DNA from: Coriobacteriia bacterium
Lineage (GTDB): Bacteria; Actinomycetota; Coriobacteriia; Coriobacteriales; Eggerthellaceae
Assembly: GCA_030525445.1 (NCBI GenBank)
Contig: JAUNEQ010000006.1
Location: 1 to 33,135 of the forward strand
DNA: 33,135 bases
Reading direction: 5' to 3'
Positions 23,819 through 31,265 of this stretch are shown here, in pieces. Made by a program: the position numbers and the translations under genes. How positions within the stretch are numbered: position 1 is the stretch's first letter; every line of letters begins with the position of its first letter. The notes under the pieces are model-generated. The model saw nothing but the letters and a program-made list of their open reading frames with translations, had not been told where the DNA came from and searched no databases.

Positions 23819-23826
23819 CAACCACG

Positions 23827-24918
23827 ATGGCCGCTGCCGACCTCGAAGGTTTCATAGGGGAAGTAACAGGGGAGAGCCACCTGCGGGTCGAAGAAGACCT
23901 CGGAGGTGGCTTTGTCCGTCTGCGCACCTCTGAGGCCGAACGCCGTCAGGCCCAGCAGGATATCCGCTGTTCAGAGGATGTCGTGCTCGAGCTCTTGCGC
24001 AATTCTCGCGATGCGGGTGCACGCATGATTTGCATCGCGACGAATCGGGAGGGATCGCTTCGCAACATCACCGTCATCGATGACGGCGGGGGAATTCCCC
24101 ATGACATGTGGCAAAAGGTATTCGAACCGCGTGTGACCAGCAGGCTCGATTCGTTCCATGACGATCGGTGGGGCGTGCACGGCAGGGGCATGGCGTTGTT
24201 CTCCATCGCAAGCAATGCCCGCGCCGCCCAGGTGGTTTCGTCCGGCGAAGGCCTGGGGACCGCGCTCACGGTGCAAACCGATGTGGCATCCTTGGGAGAA
24301 AAGACCGACCAAAGCACGATCCCCCGACTCATCATCGATGAGTCGGGAAGGCAAATCGTCCGCGGCCCCAGGAACATCAACCGCATTGTCATGGAATTCA
24401 CCCTTGTGCAGCGCGGTTCCTGCATCGTTTACCTGGGGACCCCCAACGAAGTGGTCGCCACGCTTGTCGACTACGGAAGCCGCGTGCTGAGCGCGTTCGA
24501 GCGGGCGTTTGCGCAATCGGAAGATGGTTTCCCGGTTTGTCTTCGTCCGGCATTTGCGGCGACTCCCGCCGAGCTTGCGGAAGCAGCCGCCGAGCTTGGC
24601 TTGAGCATTTCGGAACGCAGTGCCCGGAGGGTGCTAGACGGCGAGATAGCCCCGCTTCCCCCATTCGCAAGCGTGGTGGCTGAAGCGTCACGCGTGCAAC
24701 GAGAGCCGCATAAGAATGCGCATGCGCGCGTGAAGGGCGACCGGGTTCGTGTTTCCGCCGAGGACCGCGACGAGTTTGCCGAACGTGTATGCGAGGCATA
24801 CGGTTCGCTGGCACAGAAGTACTATCTTGATGCAGAGGTGAACCCGGCCGTACGCGTCGCGCAAGATGGCCTTCATGTGTTCATCCCGTTCATTCCAGCA
24901 GATGATGGGATGGAATAG
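23827..24918 (+). CDS. Uncharacterised GHKL (HSP90/MutL-type) ATPase
   Basis: A 363-residue protein whose N-terminal ~180 residues are a GHKL ATP-binding domain. The N-box is ELLRNSRDAGA (Glu55, Asn59, Asp62), motif 2 is DDGGGIP (85-91) and motif 3 is GVHGRGM (116-122). The N-box resembles that of MutL/MORC proteins more than that of histidine kinases, and no H-box is present. The C-terminal half (~195-363) has no domain I recognise. No membrane segment is visible. It lies eight bases after rny, so it is probably translated from the same message, which suggests a link to RNase Y. MutL is another relative, but length and C-terminus do not fit a MutL. Function unknown. Confidence 0.82.
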   Translation: MAAADLEGFIGEVTGESHLRVEEDLGGGFVRLRTSEAERRQAQQDIRCSEDVVLELLRNSRDAGARMICIATNREGSLRNITVIDDGGGIPHDMWQKVFEPRVTSRLDSFHDDRWGVHGRGMALFSIASNARAAQVVSSGEGLGTALTVQTDVASLGEKTDQSTIPRLIIDESGRQIVRGPRNINRIVMEFTLVQRGSCIVYLGTPNEVVATLVDYGSRVLSAFERAFAQSEDGFPVCLRPAFAATPAELAEAAAELGLSISERSARRVLDGEIAPLPPFASVVAEASRVQREPHKNAHARVKGDRVRVSAEDRDEFAERVCEAYGSLAQKYYLDAEVNPAVRVAQDGLHVFIPFIPADDGME

Positions 24919-25000
24919 CCGTACTGGGCGAAAATGGCTGCGAGCCGATAGCGAAGAGCTGGCCTAACGCACGGAAAACGATTATGCGAGGAGGATGCAT

Positions 25001-26020
25001 ATGGAGCCACGGGTGAGTGTCATCATTCCCATCTATAACGTGGAGCGATATATTGCCGAGTGCATCGAATCGCTCTTGCGTCAGACGTTCACCGATTTCG
25101 AGGCCATTTGCGTCGATAGCGGGTCGAGCGATCGGTCGATTGAGATTGCGCGGGAGGTGGCCGGAGACGATCCTCGCTTCGTCTTCACGGAAAGCGGCGA
25201 CAACGGGCAGTCAGTTGCACGCAACCGCGCCCTGGACATCGTGCGCGGTGAGTACCTGCTCAACCTCGATTCCGATGACTACTATGTGCCCGATACCCTC
25301 GAGCGCCTGGTGAAAGAAGCGGATGCTTCCTCCCTGGACATGCTCTACTTTTCCGCCAAGACCTTTTACGAAACGGACGACCTCTCGCGGACGAACCCCG
25401 AGCGTCAGGATAACCGCCCGGACATTCCCGGCGTGCTGAGCGGGCCCGACATGTACGTTCAGATGGAGAAGACCGGGGCGTTTCGGCCGTCGGCCTGCAT
25501 GTTCATGTTCAAGCGATCGTTGGTTGAGGAAGCGGGATTGCGGTTCGTCGAGGGAATCATCCACGAGGACCTTCTGTTCACGATGATGATCGTCCCCCTT
25601 GCGAAGAAGACGGCGTTTTTGAACGAGACGTTTTACATGCGCCGCATGCGTGCGGGGTCGACGATGACCACCGCGCGCGGCGTCCGCAACATTCACGGCC
25701 ATCTTGTCGCCTCCATGCATATGGAGGCGTGGCTGCAACAGCATGCGGGGGAATACTCGGCCGAATTCTGCGATTGGTATGCGCATCGCATTCACCACAC
25801 GTGGATGCTCGTTGCACAGGACGTGCGCGACCTAAGCTGGGAAGAGATCGATGCGTTTCGTGACAGCCTGCCGATTGGCGAGCGAATCGCGCTCGATCTG
25901 CATGGGATTGAGCCGGCCTCGTCGCTCGGCGAGGTGCTCGATTCGACGACGTTCAAGGTTGGGCATGCAATGCTCGCATTGCCAACGTACATTAAGGACC
26001 GGTTGGCGAATCACGGATAG
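25001..26020 (+). CDS. Family 2 glycosyltransferase
   Basis: A 339-residue GT-A glycosyltransferase. The N-terminus VSVIIPIYNVERYIAECIESLL and the following ICVDSGSSDRS are the donor-binding part, and DSDD at residues 90-93 is the metal site. The length and C-terminus resemble capsular or exopolysaccharide transferases; no membrane segment is clear. I use ATG 25001 because GAGGAGG lies six bases upstream; an ATG at 24995 is the alternative. The gene is on the same strand as rny and the ATPase with a gap of 82 bases, so readthrough is possible. The acceptor sugar cannot be told. Confidence 0.88.
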   Translation: MEPRVSVIIPIYNVERYIAECIESLLRQTFTDFEAICVDSGSSDRSIEIAREVAGDDPRFVFTESGDNGQSVARNRALDIVRGEYLLNLDSDDYYVPDTLERLVKEADASSLDMLYFSAKTFYETDDLSRTNPERQDNRPDIPGVLSGPDMYVQMEKTGAFRPSACMFMFKRSLVEEAGLRFVEGIIHEDLLFTMMIVPLAKKTAFLNETFYMRRMRAGSTMTTARGVRNIHGHLVASMHMEAWLQQHAGEYSAEFCDWYAHRIHHTWMLVAQDVRDLSWEEIDAFRDSLPIGERIALDLHGIEPASSLGEVLDSTTFKVGHAMLALPTYIKDRLANHG

Positions 26021-26043
26021 CGGCGGGCCTGCAATGGGCTCAT

Positions 26044-26064
26044 GGGGACAACAATAGGGGACAA
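26044..26064. repeat. Direct repeat of GGGGACAA
   Basis: GGGGACAA occurs at 26044-26051 and 26057-26064, 13 bases apart, in the spacer between two glycosyltransferase genes. The core matches the REP-like palindromes at 315-365 and 10233-10336. It is too short for a firm call. Confidence 0.4.
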
Positions 26065-26082
26065 GGTACGTAAGGGGAGATT

Positions 26083-27045
26083 GTGTTAGATAGGGGAATC
26101 AGCTTAGACGAAGCGGAAATCGCGGTTCTCATACCGTGCTATAACGAAGCGGTCACCATCGCGAAGGTCGTCGATGACTTTCGACGGGTGCTTCCGGGGG
26201 CAACGGTGTACGTGTACGACAACAATTCTTCCGACGATACCTCACGGATTGCGGGCGAGCATGGTGCCGTGGTGCGCCGAGAGACGCGACAAGGCAAGGG
26301 CAATGTCGTTCGACAGATGTTGCGCGATATCGACGCCGATGCCTATATTCTCGTCGATGGGGATGACACGTACCCTGCAGAGGACGCGATAAAGCTCCTC
26401 GAGCCCATTCTCGCCGGCGAGGCTGATATGACGGTGGGCGACCGGCTTTCCAACGGCAGCTATGCCGAGGAGAATGGAAGGCGGTTCCATGGGTTCGGAA
26501 ACAACCTGGTCCGCTCGCTCATCAAGCACATCTACGGGTTCGAATTCAATGATGTCATGACGGGTTACCGTGGCTTCAGCCGCATCTTCGCGAAAACGCT
26601 TCCCATCGAATCGCCTGGGTTCGAAATCGAAACCGAGCTCTCCATCCACGCGGTCGACAAGCGGTGGCGCATCAAGGAGATTCCCATCGAGTACCGGGAC
26701 CGTCCCGAGGGTTCCTCTTCCAAGCTGTCCACGTTCAGCGATGGCCTCGCGGTGCTCCGCATGATCGGAAGCCTGTTCAAGGATTACCGCCCGCTTGCGC
26801 TTTTCAGCTCGATCGCCGCGATCTGCATCATCATCGGTCTGGCAATCGGTCTTCCCGTCATCTGGGAATTCAGCGTCACCGGTCTCGTCGAACGGTTCCC
26901 GTCCGCATTGCTTGCGACGGCGTTCGTGGGCACTGGTTTCCTCGCCGAAGCATGCGGGCTCGTGCTCGATACGACGGTGAAATCATCGCGCAAGGAATAC
27001 GAGCTCATGGTGATCGCGGCTTACGATCGATACGGGAGGCTGTAA
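26083..27045 (+). CDS. Family 2 glycosyltransferase with C-terminal membrane segments (DPM1/GtrB-like)
   Basis: A 320-residue GT2 enzyme of the polyprenol-phosphate sugar synthase type. AVLIPCYNEAVTIAKVVDDF and VYVYDNNSSDDT form the nucleotide-binding part, and DGDD at residues 92-95 is the metal site. GNNLVRSLIKHIYGFEFNDVMTGYRGFSR and the EIPIEYRDRPEGSSSKLST stretch are typical of this subgroup. Two membrane segments lie at ~238-260 and ~273-295. Such enzymes usually load a sugar onto undecaprenyl phosphate for later transfer outside the cell. Start is GTG with AAGGGGAG upstream. It belongs with the nearby flippase and transferases. Confidence 0.9.
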   Translation: MLDRGISLDEAEIAVLIPCYNEAVTIAKVVDDFRRVLPGATVYVYDNNSSDDTSRIAGEHGAVVRRETRQGKGNVVRQMLRDIDADAYILVDGDDTYPAEDAIKLLEPILAGEADMTVGDRLSNGSYAEENGRRFHGFGNNLVRSLIKHIYGFEFNDVMTGYRGFSRIFAKTLPIESPGFEIETELSIHAVDKRWRIKEIPIEYRDRPEGSSSKLSTFSDGLAVLRMIGSLFKDYRPLALFSSIAAICIIIGLAIGLPVIWEFSVTGLVERFPSALLATAFVGTGFLAEACGLVLDTTVKSSRKEYELMVIAAYDRYGRL

Positions 27046-27121
27046 CGGGATCGATGCGTGACCATGGCGTTCACCCCGGAGACCGGCTAACCAATGATGA
27101 ATGGGTGGAAAGCGCATGATA

Positions 27122-27170
27122 TATCTCGTGGTTTCCCATTTCGAGATAACTGGGATATAATTCCATCCCA
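27122..27170 (+). promoter_or_regulatory. Putative spoVS promoter with two inverted repeats
   Basis: A perfect TATAAT lies at 27156-27161. It is flanked by TGGGA/TCCCA (27151-27155 with 27166-27170) and preceded by TATCTCG/CGAGATA (27122-27128 with 27142-27148). The second pair overlaps the -35 zone, where no consensus hexamer exists. This layout fits an activator- or repressor-controlled promoter. Confidence 0.5.
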
Positions 27171-27247
27171 CAACACAATCATTTCTGCTGGTAATACACA
27201 AATCGCTATAACGTATGCACAGCAAACGGAGCAATAGAAGGACATAA

Positions 27248-27559
27248 GTGGCAAGCACTATGGAAAAGCAGACTATCGGATGCCTGAGGGTGTCCTCGCA
27301 TTCTTCCCCGGCATCGGTGGCTGGCGCCATCGCCGGCATGATCAAAGACGGCTCTCATGTCGATATCCAGGCCGTGGGCGCTGGCGCCGTCAATCAGGCG
27401 GTCAAGGCGATTGCCATCTCACGTGGTTTCCTGTCACCCATCGGCATCGAGATCATCTGCGTTCCGGCGTTTGCCGATATCGTGATCGACGGAGAGTACC
27501 GCACCGCGATCCGCTTCTCGGTAGAGCCGCGCGTTCCTGTCGTGCCGCAGGGCGAATAG
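27248..27559 (+). CDS. spoVS: SpoVS family protein
   Basis: A 103-residue Alba-like small protein of the SpoVS family. The core LRVSSHSSPASVAGAIAGMIK, VDIQAVGAGAVNQAVKAIAISRGF and EIICVPAFADIVIDGEYRTAI is highly conserved. In Bacillus, SpoVS is required at stage V of sporulation and influences septation; in non-sporulating bacteria its role is unclear, and nucleic-acid binding has been proposed. The GTG start follows AGAAGGA at a good distance; ATG 27260 is the alternative. It lies before miaB, as in Bacillus, and after the glycan genes. The Bacillus neighbour ymdB is absent here. Confidence 0.95.
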   Translation: MASTMEKQTIGCLRVSSHSSPASVAGAIAGMIKDGSHVDIQAVGAGAVNQAVKAIAISRGFLSPIGIEIICVPAFADIVIDGEYRTAIRFSVEPRVPVVPQGE

Positions 27560-27583
27560 CCCCAAATCCCGCATTACCAGCCT

Positions 27584-28951
27584 ATGAATATCGATTTCAA
27601 CGAAGTGAGATTCTGCATCCATACCTTCGGGTGCCAGATGAACAAACATGATTCCGAGCGTGTCGTGGGCATGCTCGAGGCTTTGGGCGCCATGCAAGTC
27701 GAGGCCGTCGAAGATGCCGATGTCGTCATTTTCATGACGTGCTGCGTACGCGAGGCCGCTGATGTGCGCTTGCGCGGCCAGGTCAATTCCATGAAGAACA
27801 TTCCCGTGCGTGCTGGCTCGCCCACGGGCAGGCGTCATGTCGCGATTGGCGGCTGCATCGGGCAGCGTGATGGCGAAGCGCTCGTCCGCGAGCTCCCGAA
27901 TGTGGACGTCGTCTTCGGGACGATGAACCTGGCGTCGTTGCCGCGCCTCATCGCCGACGCGATGAATGACGGCGCCGCCCAAGTTGAGGTTCTCGAGAAA
28001 TCGGACGATTTCCCCACGAGCCTTCCCAGCCATCGCGAAAAGAACTGGAGCGCATGGCTTCCCATCACGATCGGCTGCAACAATTTCTGCTCGTACTGCA
28101 TCGTTCCCTATGTGCGCGGCCGCGAGAAATCCCGCCCGCTCGAGGACATCAAGAAAGAAGCGCGCGGGCTGGTGTTGGCTGGTGCGAAGGAGATCACGCT
28201 GCTCGGCCAGAACGTCAACTCCTATGGCCGCGACCTCTATGGCGAGGCGCGTTTCGCAGAAGTGCTCGATGCCGTGCATGAATCGGGTGTCCGCTATCTG
28301 CGTTTTGCGACCAGCCATCCGAAAGACCTCAACGACCAGGTCATCGAAAGGATCGGCTCGCTCGAACGCGTTGCCCCGGCCCTGCATCTCGCCGTGCAAT
28401 CGGGGTCGGACCGCATCCTCAAGGCGATGAACCGCCGGTATACGGCAGAACATTATCTGGGCCTTGTTGACAAGGTGCGTGCCGCGCGTCCCGATATCGC
28501 CCTCTCCACGGACATCATCGTCGGTTTCCCCGGTGAGACCGAAGAGGATTTCCAGGCTACCTACGACCTCGTGGAGGCGGTTGGATACACCCAGGTGTTC
28601 ACGTTCATCTATTCGCCGCGCGAGGGGACTCCCGCCGCGAAGATGCCGTACGACATTCCCCGGGAAGTCATCCAAGACCGCTTCGACAGGCTTCGCGACC
28701 TCGTGGAACGCAAGGCGTGGGAGGCTAATCGCCTGGACCAGGGCAAGCGCATCGAAGTCCTCGTGGAGAGCGTGAACCGCAAGGACGCTGACGCTGTTTC
28801 CGGCAGGAGCCCCAAGAATCAAAACGTTCACGTCTCGTTGCCGAAGGGCGAGGATCCGGAATCGCTTGTCGGCTCTGTCGTTCAGGCGCAGGTTACGGAT
28901 GCACGCCCGTGGTTCCTTCGTGCTGAGTTTGCCGGTGTGGTGGAACGCTGA
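27584..28951 (+). CDS. miaB: tRNA-2-methylthio-N6-dimethylallyladenosine synthase MiaB
   Basis: MiaB is a radical-SAM methylthiotransferase that converts i6A37 to ms2i6A37 in tRNAs reading codons starting with U. The 455-residue protein has the UPF0004 domain with C17 (TFGCQMNKHDSE), C53 or C54 (MTCCVREAA) and C91. The radical-SAM motif C165-x3-C169-x2-C172 (GCNNFCSYCIVPYVRGRE) follows, and then a TRAM domain. The doubled cysteine at 53-54, in place of the usual TCAIRE, is unusual. The ribosome site is weak. Its stop overlaps the miaA start by one base, and MiaA makes its substrate. Confidence 0.96.
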   Translation: MNIDFNEVRFCIHTFGCQMNKHDSERVVGMLEALGAMQVEAVEDADVVIFMTCCVREAADVRLRGQVNSMKNIPVRAGSPTGRRHVAIGGCIGQRDGEALVRELPNVDVVFGTMNLASLPRLIADAMNDGAAQVEVLEKSDDFPTSLPSHREKNWSAWLPITIGCNNFCSYCIVPYVRGREKSRPLEDIKKEARGLVLAGAKEITLLGQNVNSYGRDLYGEARFAEVLDAVHESGVRYLRFATSHPKDLNDQVIERIGSLERVAPALHLAVQSGSDRILKAMNRRYTAEHYLGLVDKVRAARPDIALSTDIIVGFPGETEEDFQATYDLVEAVGYTQVFTFIYSPREGTPAAKMPYDIPREVIQDRFDRLRDLVERKAWEANRLDQGKRIEVLVESVNRKDADAVSGRSPKNQNVHVSLPKGEDPESLVGSVVQAQVTDARPWFLRAEFAGVVER

Positions 28952-29883
28952 TGGCGTTCGTGCCCGAACTCTCGCAACCCATCATCATCATTGCCGGGCC
29001 GACGGCTTCGGGGAAAAGCGAGTTGGCCCAATGTGTTGCCGAGGTGCTCGACGGCGAGATCATCAGCGCCGATTCCATGCAGGTGTATCGCGGCATGGAC
29101 ATCGGTACGGGAAAGGTGCCCGAAGCCGATAGGCGCGTTCCCCATTGGGGGCTCGACCTCGTCGATCCCGGCGAACCGTATTCCGTCGCGCTCTTTCAGG
29201 AATACGCACGTCGCGCTGCCGCCGACATCGATTCGCGTGGCAAGCGAGTCATCCTTTGCGGCGGAACGGGGCTCTATATCCGCGGGGTCATCGACGGATA
29301 TGAGTATCCGAAGGGTGACCAGGTGGGAAACCCGGTGCGCCAGAAGTACACGAAGGTTCTAGGAGAAGTTGGCGCACAGCAGCTGTGGGAGATGCTGAAA
29401 GAGGCCGATCCTGAATCGGCTGCTATTCTGCATCCCAATAACACCAAGCGGGTCATCCGTGCGTTCGAGATGCTGGCCGAGGGGACGACCTACGCTGCGC
29501 AAAACGCGAAGCTCCAGGTGATACCCCAGGTGCTTCCGGCAACGTATCTGGCGCTTGCCGTGGAACCGGAAGGGCTCGCCAAGCGCATCGAAGCGCGCGT
29601 CGATGGCATGTTCGCCGAAGGGCTGGTCGCAGAAGTGCAAGGGCTCCTGGATGGTGGATGGCGCGATGCCATCACGGCGCCGCAGGCGATAGGCTACAAA
29701 GAGGTCGTCGCTGCGCTCGATGGCTCATGCACGATGGAAGAGGCTTCCGGGCAGATTAAGATGGCCACCCGCCGTTATGCCAAACGGCAACGCACCTGGC
29801 TTCGAGCCGATTCCCGCGTGCGCTGGGTAGATGCCAACGACCCCGAGGCAGTCTTCGAAAAGGCACTCGCCAATCTCAGTTGA
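28951..29883 (+). CDS. miaA: tRNA dimethylallyltransferase MiaA
   Basis: MiaA transfers a dimethylallyl group to A37 of tRNAs reading UNN codons, giving i6A37. The 310-residue protein has the P-loop GPTASGKS at residues 16-23, then ISADSMQVYRGMDIGTGK and a C-terminal swinging segment with TRRYAKRQRTWLR. The ATG shares its A with the miaB stop TGA, which indicates translational coupling, so both steps of A37 modification come from one message. Confidence 0.96.
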   Translation: MAFVPELSQPIIIIAGPTASGKSELAQCVAEVLDGEIISADSMQVYRGMDIGTGKVPEADRRVPHWGLDLVDPGEPYSVALFQEYARRAAADIDSRGKRVILCGGTGLYIRGVIDGYEYPKGDQVGNPVRQKYTKVLGEVGAQQLWEMLKEADPESAAILHPNNTKRVIRAFEMLAEGTTYAAQNAKLQVIPQVLPATYLALAVEPEGLAKRIEARVDGMFAEGLVAEVQGLLDGGWRDAITAPQAIGYKEVVAALDGSCTMEEASGQIKMATRRYAKRQRTWLRADSRVRWVDANDPEAVFEKALANLS

Positions 29884-30001
29884 TGATGGGCCCTGCGTAC
29901 GGCGGCCTTCGATGTTCGTTTCCGAATTGGCAACGGTAGATCTTGGCGTTACCCGAAGGGCTCTCGCTCTATTAGAATGGAGCGGATGAAAGAGGTGGCA
30001 T

Positions 30002-31159
30002 ATGCGTCTATCGAAGTGTTTGCAGGAAACGAAACCGTATCTGTTTGTCGAATTGAACCGGAAACGCGCGGAACTCGAAGCCCGGGGCATCGATGTCGTG
30101 ACGCTTTCCATCGGCGACCCCGATGGGGCGACGCCGCAGTTCATCGTGGATGCCATGAAGGAAGCGGTCGCCAACCCCGCATACCAGCACTATCCCGCAT
30201 ATGCGGGGTCTCCCGAATTCCGCACAGCTGCGGCAGGGTATCTGAAGAATCGTTTCGGAGTCGATGTTGACCCGATGGGCGAGGTACTCGCGCTTATCGG
30301 AAGCAAGGAGGGATTGGTCCATCTCGGGAATGCCTTTATCGACGAGGGGGAGTATGCGCTCGTTCCGAGCATCGGCTATCCCGCCTATTCGGCTGCGGCG
30401 ACGCTTCGCAACGCGCATATTTACCTGATGCCGACAACGCCGGAAAACGGCTATCTCGCGGACTTTTCGCACGTTCCGGAAGAAGTGGTCGCCAAGACGA
30501 AGATCATGTTCCTGGGGTATCCCAACAATCCAACGGGCGCGTGTGCCCCCGAGAGCTACTTCGATGAGGCCATCGCGTTTTGCCGCGAGAACGACATCCT
30601 GCTTGCGCATGACAATGCGTATGCGGATATCAGCTACGACGGGTACCGTCCGCCTGCGTTGCTGCAACGGCCTGGCGCGCGTGAAGTGGGCATCGAGTTC
30701 TTCAGCCTCTCGAAGGGCTACAACATGACGGGTTGGCGTATCGCCTTTGCAGCGGGCAATGCGACGGCGATCAAGGCCTTGGGCACCGTCAAGAACAATC
30801 TCGATTCCGGGGTGTTCAACGCGGTGCAGCAAGCCGGCATTGCCGCGCTCACGAGCGACCAGTCGACGGTGCGCTCGCAATGCGCCATCTATCAGCGCAG
30901 ACGTGACGTCCTCGTACCCGCGCTCAATGATATGGGGCTCGCCTGCGAAGCCCCGAAAGCCACCATCTATGTTTGGGCGCGAATTCCCGAAGGCTACACG
31001 TCCATGCAGTTTGCCGACTTCCTGCTGAACGAGGCCCATGTGGCCGTCACTCCCGGCAGCGGTTATGGCGCAGATGGCGAGGGATTCATCCGCATCAGCC
31101 TCACCGTGACTGATGACAGGCTTGAAGAGGCGATTCAGCGCATGCGCGCCGTTTTGTAG
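30002..31159 (+). CDS. dapL: LL-diaminopimelate aminotransferase (DapL-like)
   Basis: A 385-residue class I/II PLP aminotransferase. It starts with the family phrase LSKCLQETKPYLFVELNRKRAELEARGIDVVTLSIGDPD. It contains YPNNPTG (173-179), the Asp204-x2-Tyr207 pair that holds PLP, and Schiff-base Lys238 in SLSKGYNMTGWR. DapL converts tetrahydrodipicolinate directly to LL-DAP, bypassing the succinyl and acetyl branches. The call is supported by dapA and dapB in the same window and by DapL use in related lineages. A different aminotransferase specificity cannot be excluded by sequence alone. An AGAGGTGG ribosome site precedes the ATG. Confidence 0.85.
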   Translation: MRLSKCLQETKPYLFVELNRKRAELEARGIDVVTLSIGDPDGATPQFIVDAMKEAVANPAYQHYPAYAGSPEFRTAAAGYLKNRFGVDVDPMGEVLALIGSKEGLVHLGNAFIDEGEYALVPSIGYPAYSAAATLRNAHIYLMPTTPENGYLADFSHVPEEVVAKTKIMFLGYPNNPTGACAPESYFDEAIAFCRENDILLAHDNAYADISYDGYRPPALLQRPGAREVGIEFFSLSKGYNMTGWRIAFAAGNATAIKALGTVKNNLDSGVFNAVQQAGIAALTSDQSTVRSQCAIYQRRRDVLVPALNDMGLACEAPKATIYVWARIPEGYTSMQFADFLLNEAHVAVTPGSGYGADGEGFIRISLTVTDDRLEEAIQRMRAVL

Positions 31160-31251
31160 GCTGTGATCCCCAGCCTTACCCGAATCGGAGCGTTGTGCGC
31201 ACCATCGCCGCTATTGCCCTAGCCGGTCGCGGAGCGCGACGTCAAGTGCGG

Positions 31252-31265
31252 TACAATAGCCCGCA
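31252..31265 (+). promoter_or_regulatory. Possible -10 element giving a leaderless hflX mRNA
   Basis: TACAAT at 31252-31257 ends seven bases before the ATG of hflX at 31265, so transcription would start at or near the A of the ATG. No Shine-Dalgarno sequence lies before this start. No consensus -35 is found at normal spacing. Confidence 0.4.

Noticed and set aside
23827-24918. Sensor histidine kinase
   Set aside because: There is no phospho-acceptor H-box, no sensor or membrane part and no response regulator nearby. The N-box is MutL/HSP90-like.
23827-24918. Full-length MutL
   Set aside because: At 363 residues it is short, the MutL dimerisation/endonuclease domain is not seen and mutS is absent from the neighbourhood.
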